Shown piece after piece: positions 63,260 through 64,000 of a stretch of 64,000 nucleotides of DNA. The position numbers and the translations under genes are program-made. Below the pieces are notes generated by a model. It ran no database searches and was not told the origin of the DNA. It worked only from the letters and a program-made list of their open reading frames with translations. This DNA comes from UBA1429 sp964482225 (GTDB lineage Bacteria; Chloroflexota; Anaerolineae; UBA1429): positions 1 to 64,000 of the forward strand of contig CAYZWT010000021.1 in the NCBI GenBank assembly GCA_964482225.1. The letters are read 5' to 3'. Position 1 is the first letter of the stretch. The number at the start of each line of letters is the position of its first letter.

Positions 63260-64000
63260 CTACCCCCCCGCCAGCGCCCGCCGGGGATTCTCCACCAGCA
63301 ATGTGGCGATCATCTCTTCAGCGACCCCGGCCCCGCGCAGCCGGGGCGCAAACTCGCCCAGCAGCGCCGTCATGGGCTGCACCTCGCCGCCCCCGGGCTC
63401 GCCCACGTGGTACCAGCCCGCGTCCTGGGAGATCAGCAGTTGCCGCGCATAGCCCCGCTCCAACATGGCCAGCGTAAGCCTCTCTTGGCGCTCCAGCGGC
63501 CCCCAGCCGATGGCATCGTACGAGAGCCATGCGCCGCGTTGCAGCAGCGCGATATGGTCCGCATCGTCCGTGATCTGATCGGCATGGGCTACCACATAGC
63601 GCGCGGGATTCATCCCCTCGGCCTCGATCAGGTCCAGGCTCTCGTGGGCGGCGCCAGCATGGCCCGTGTGGCACACGACGCTCAAACCGGTCGCCAGATG
63701 TGTCATGGCCGCCGCCCGCACGATGGTCTGCTGAATCGGCAGCAATGGGCCCGGGTTCACGGCGATCTTGATGAACCCAGGGCGCACGCCGGTCTCGCCG
63801 ATGCCCTGCTCCCACTCGACGATCCAGCGCTCGGCCAGCGCCCCGGGCGACAGCTCGAACGCCCAGGCAGGCAGATAGGGCTCTTTGTATAGGCCCGTGT
63901 TGGTGACGATGTGCAGGCCGGTGGCCCGGCTGAGGCGTTGCAGCAGAGCCGGGTCGCGCCCCAGATAGTTGGGCGTGCACTCGACCAGGCAGGTCACCCC
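63260..64000 (-). CDS. Phosphotriesterase-family hydrolase, N-terminus outside the window
   Basis: The C-terminal 246 residues of an amidohydrolase-superfamily protein of the phosphotriesterase/lactonase branch. It carries the carboxylated-Lys strand GFIKIAV, then VVCHTGHA (metal His), VAHADQ (second His) and ISQDAGW (catalytic Asp). The first HxH metal pair would be just outside the window. The frame is open to the last base, so it continues beyond the edge; the GTG at 63997 lies mid-domain and is not the real start. Members hydrolyse lactones or phosphotriesters. It is convergent with the redoxin gene across the palindrome-rich spacer. Confidence 0.88.
   Translation of the reverse strand, partial: GVTCLVECTPNYLGRDPALLQRLSRATGLHIVTNTGLYKEPYLPAWAFELSPGALAERWIVEWEQGIGETGVRPGFIKIAVNPGPLLPIQQTIVRAAAMTHLATGLSVVCHTGHAGAAHESLDLIEAEGMNPARYVVAHADQITDDADHIALLQRGAWLSYDAIGWGPLERQERLTLAMLERGYARQLLISQDAGWYHVGEPGGGEVQPMTALLGEFAPRLRGAGVAEEMIATLLVENPRRALAGG

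Overview
The window reads as one contiguous, GC-rich bacterial chromosome segment that is almost entirely coding. Gene content and protein style point to the phylum Chloroflexota, probably an Anaerolineae- or Caldilineae-like lineage: a giant cyclic beta-glucan synthase, a VanW-domain protein, beta-propeller and PA14/LysM surface proteins, and many carbohydrate-active enzymes. This placement is an inference from content, not from a marker-gene tree. I saw no tRNA, rRNA, CRISPR array, transposase or prophage gene.

Layout. 1-7.7 kb (minus strand): information-processing genes rpoB, rpsL, rpsG, fusA and the first codons of tuf. rpoC is absent from its usual place between rpoB and rpsL, and the rpsL group has its own near-perfect promoter. 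7.7-10.2 kb (plus): secD-secF behind a consensus promoter and a structured leader. 10.4-15.4 kb: glycerate 2-kinase, an orphan sugar-binding lipoprotein, a divergent YchF paralogue and PRPP synthetase. 15.5-19.1 kb (plus): two tandem cytidylate-kinase-like proteins, a site-2 protease with CBS domains and a phosphoribosyltransferase. 19.2-31.2 kb (plus): a double universal stress protein, the 2867-residue cyclic beta-1,2-glucan synthase, an M29-like protein and an HtrA-like protease. 31.3-34.7 kb (minus): a RraA-like protein, a PPC-domain protein and a Gfo/Idh plus aldo-keto reductase fusion. 34.8-38.9 kb (plus): an esterase, an unknown membrane protein, a GH4 glycosidase and an amino-sugar-type kinase.

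38.9-42.6 kb (plus): a type IV restriction module, McrB (EVE-like head) and McrC, visibly less GC-rich than its neighbours. 42.7-48.6 kb: a NimA-like flavoprotein, a DUF3828-like tandem-repeat protein, a GH78 rhamnosidase, an orphan HicB-like protein and a PA14/LysM/SH3 surface protein. 48.8-51.8 kb: a glycolytic cluster of gpmA facing pgk and a phosphofructokinase-like gene whose active-site motifs are nearly all replaced. 52.0-58.6 kb (plus): sugar dehydrogenases, an M42 peptidase, a VanW protein and the canonical YchF. 58.7-62.0 kb (minus): a two-gene unit encoding a propeller lipoprotein and a membrane-anchored partner. The right end holds a redoxin, a palindrome-rich spacer and a truncated phosphotriesterase-family gene.

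Most promoters that can be read share an extended -10 of the form TG(C/G)TA-n-A(A/C)(T/C), often with only a weak -35. Large nested palindromic elements occur near 10.3 and 53.2 kb, with a minimal relative at 58.7 kb. The main leads are the apparently disarmed PFK paralogue, resistance-type residues in the RpoB rifampicin pocket and in ribosomal protein S12, the composite McrB, and the palindromic elements whose stems change in a compensatory way.
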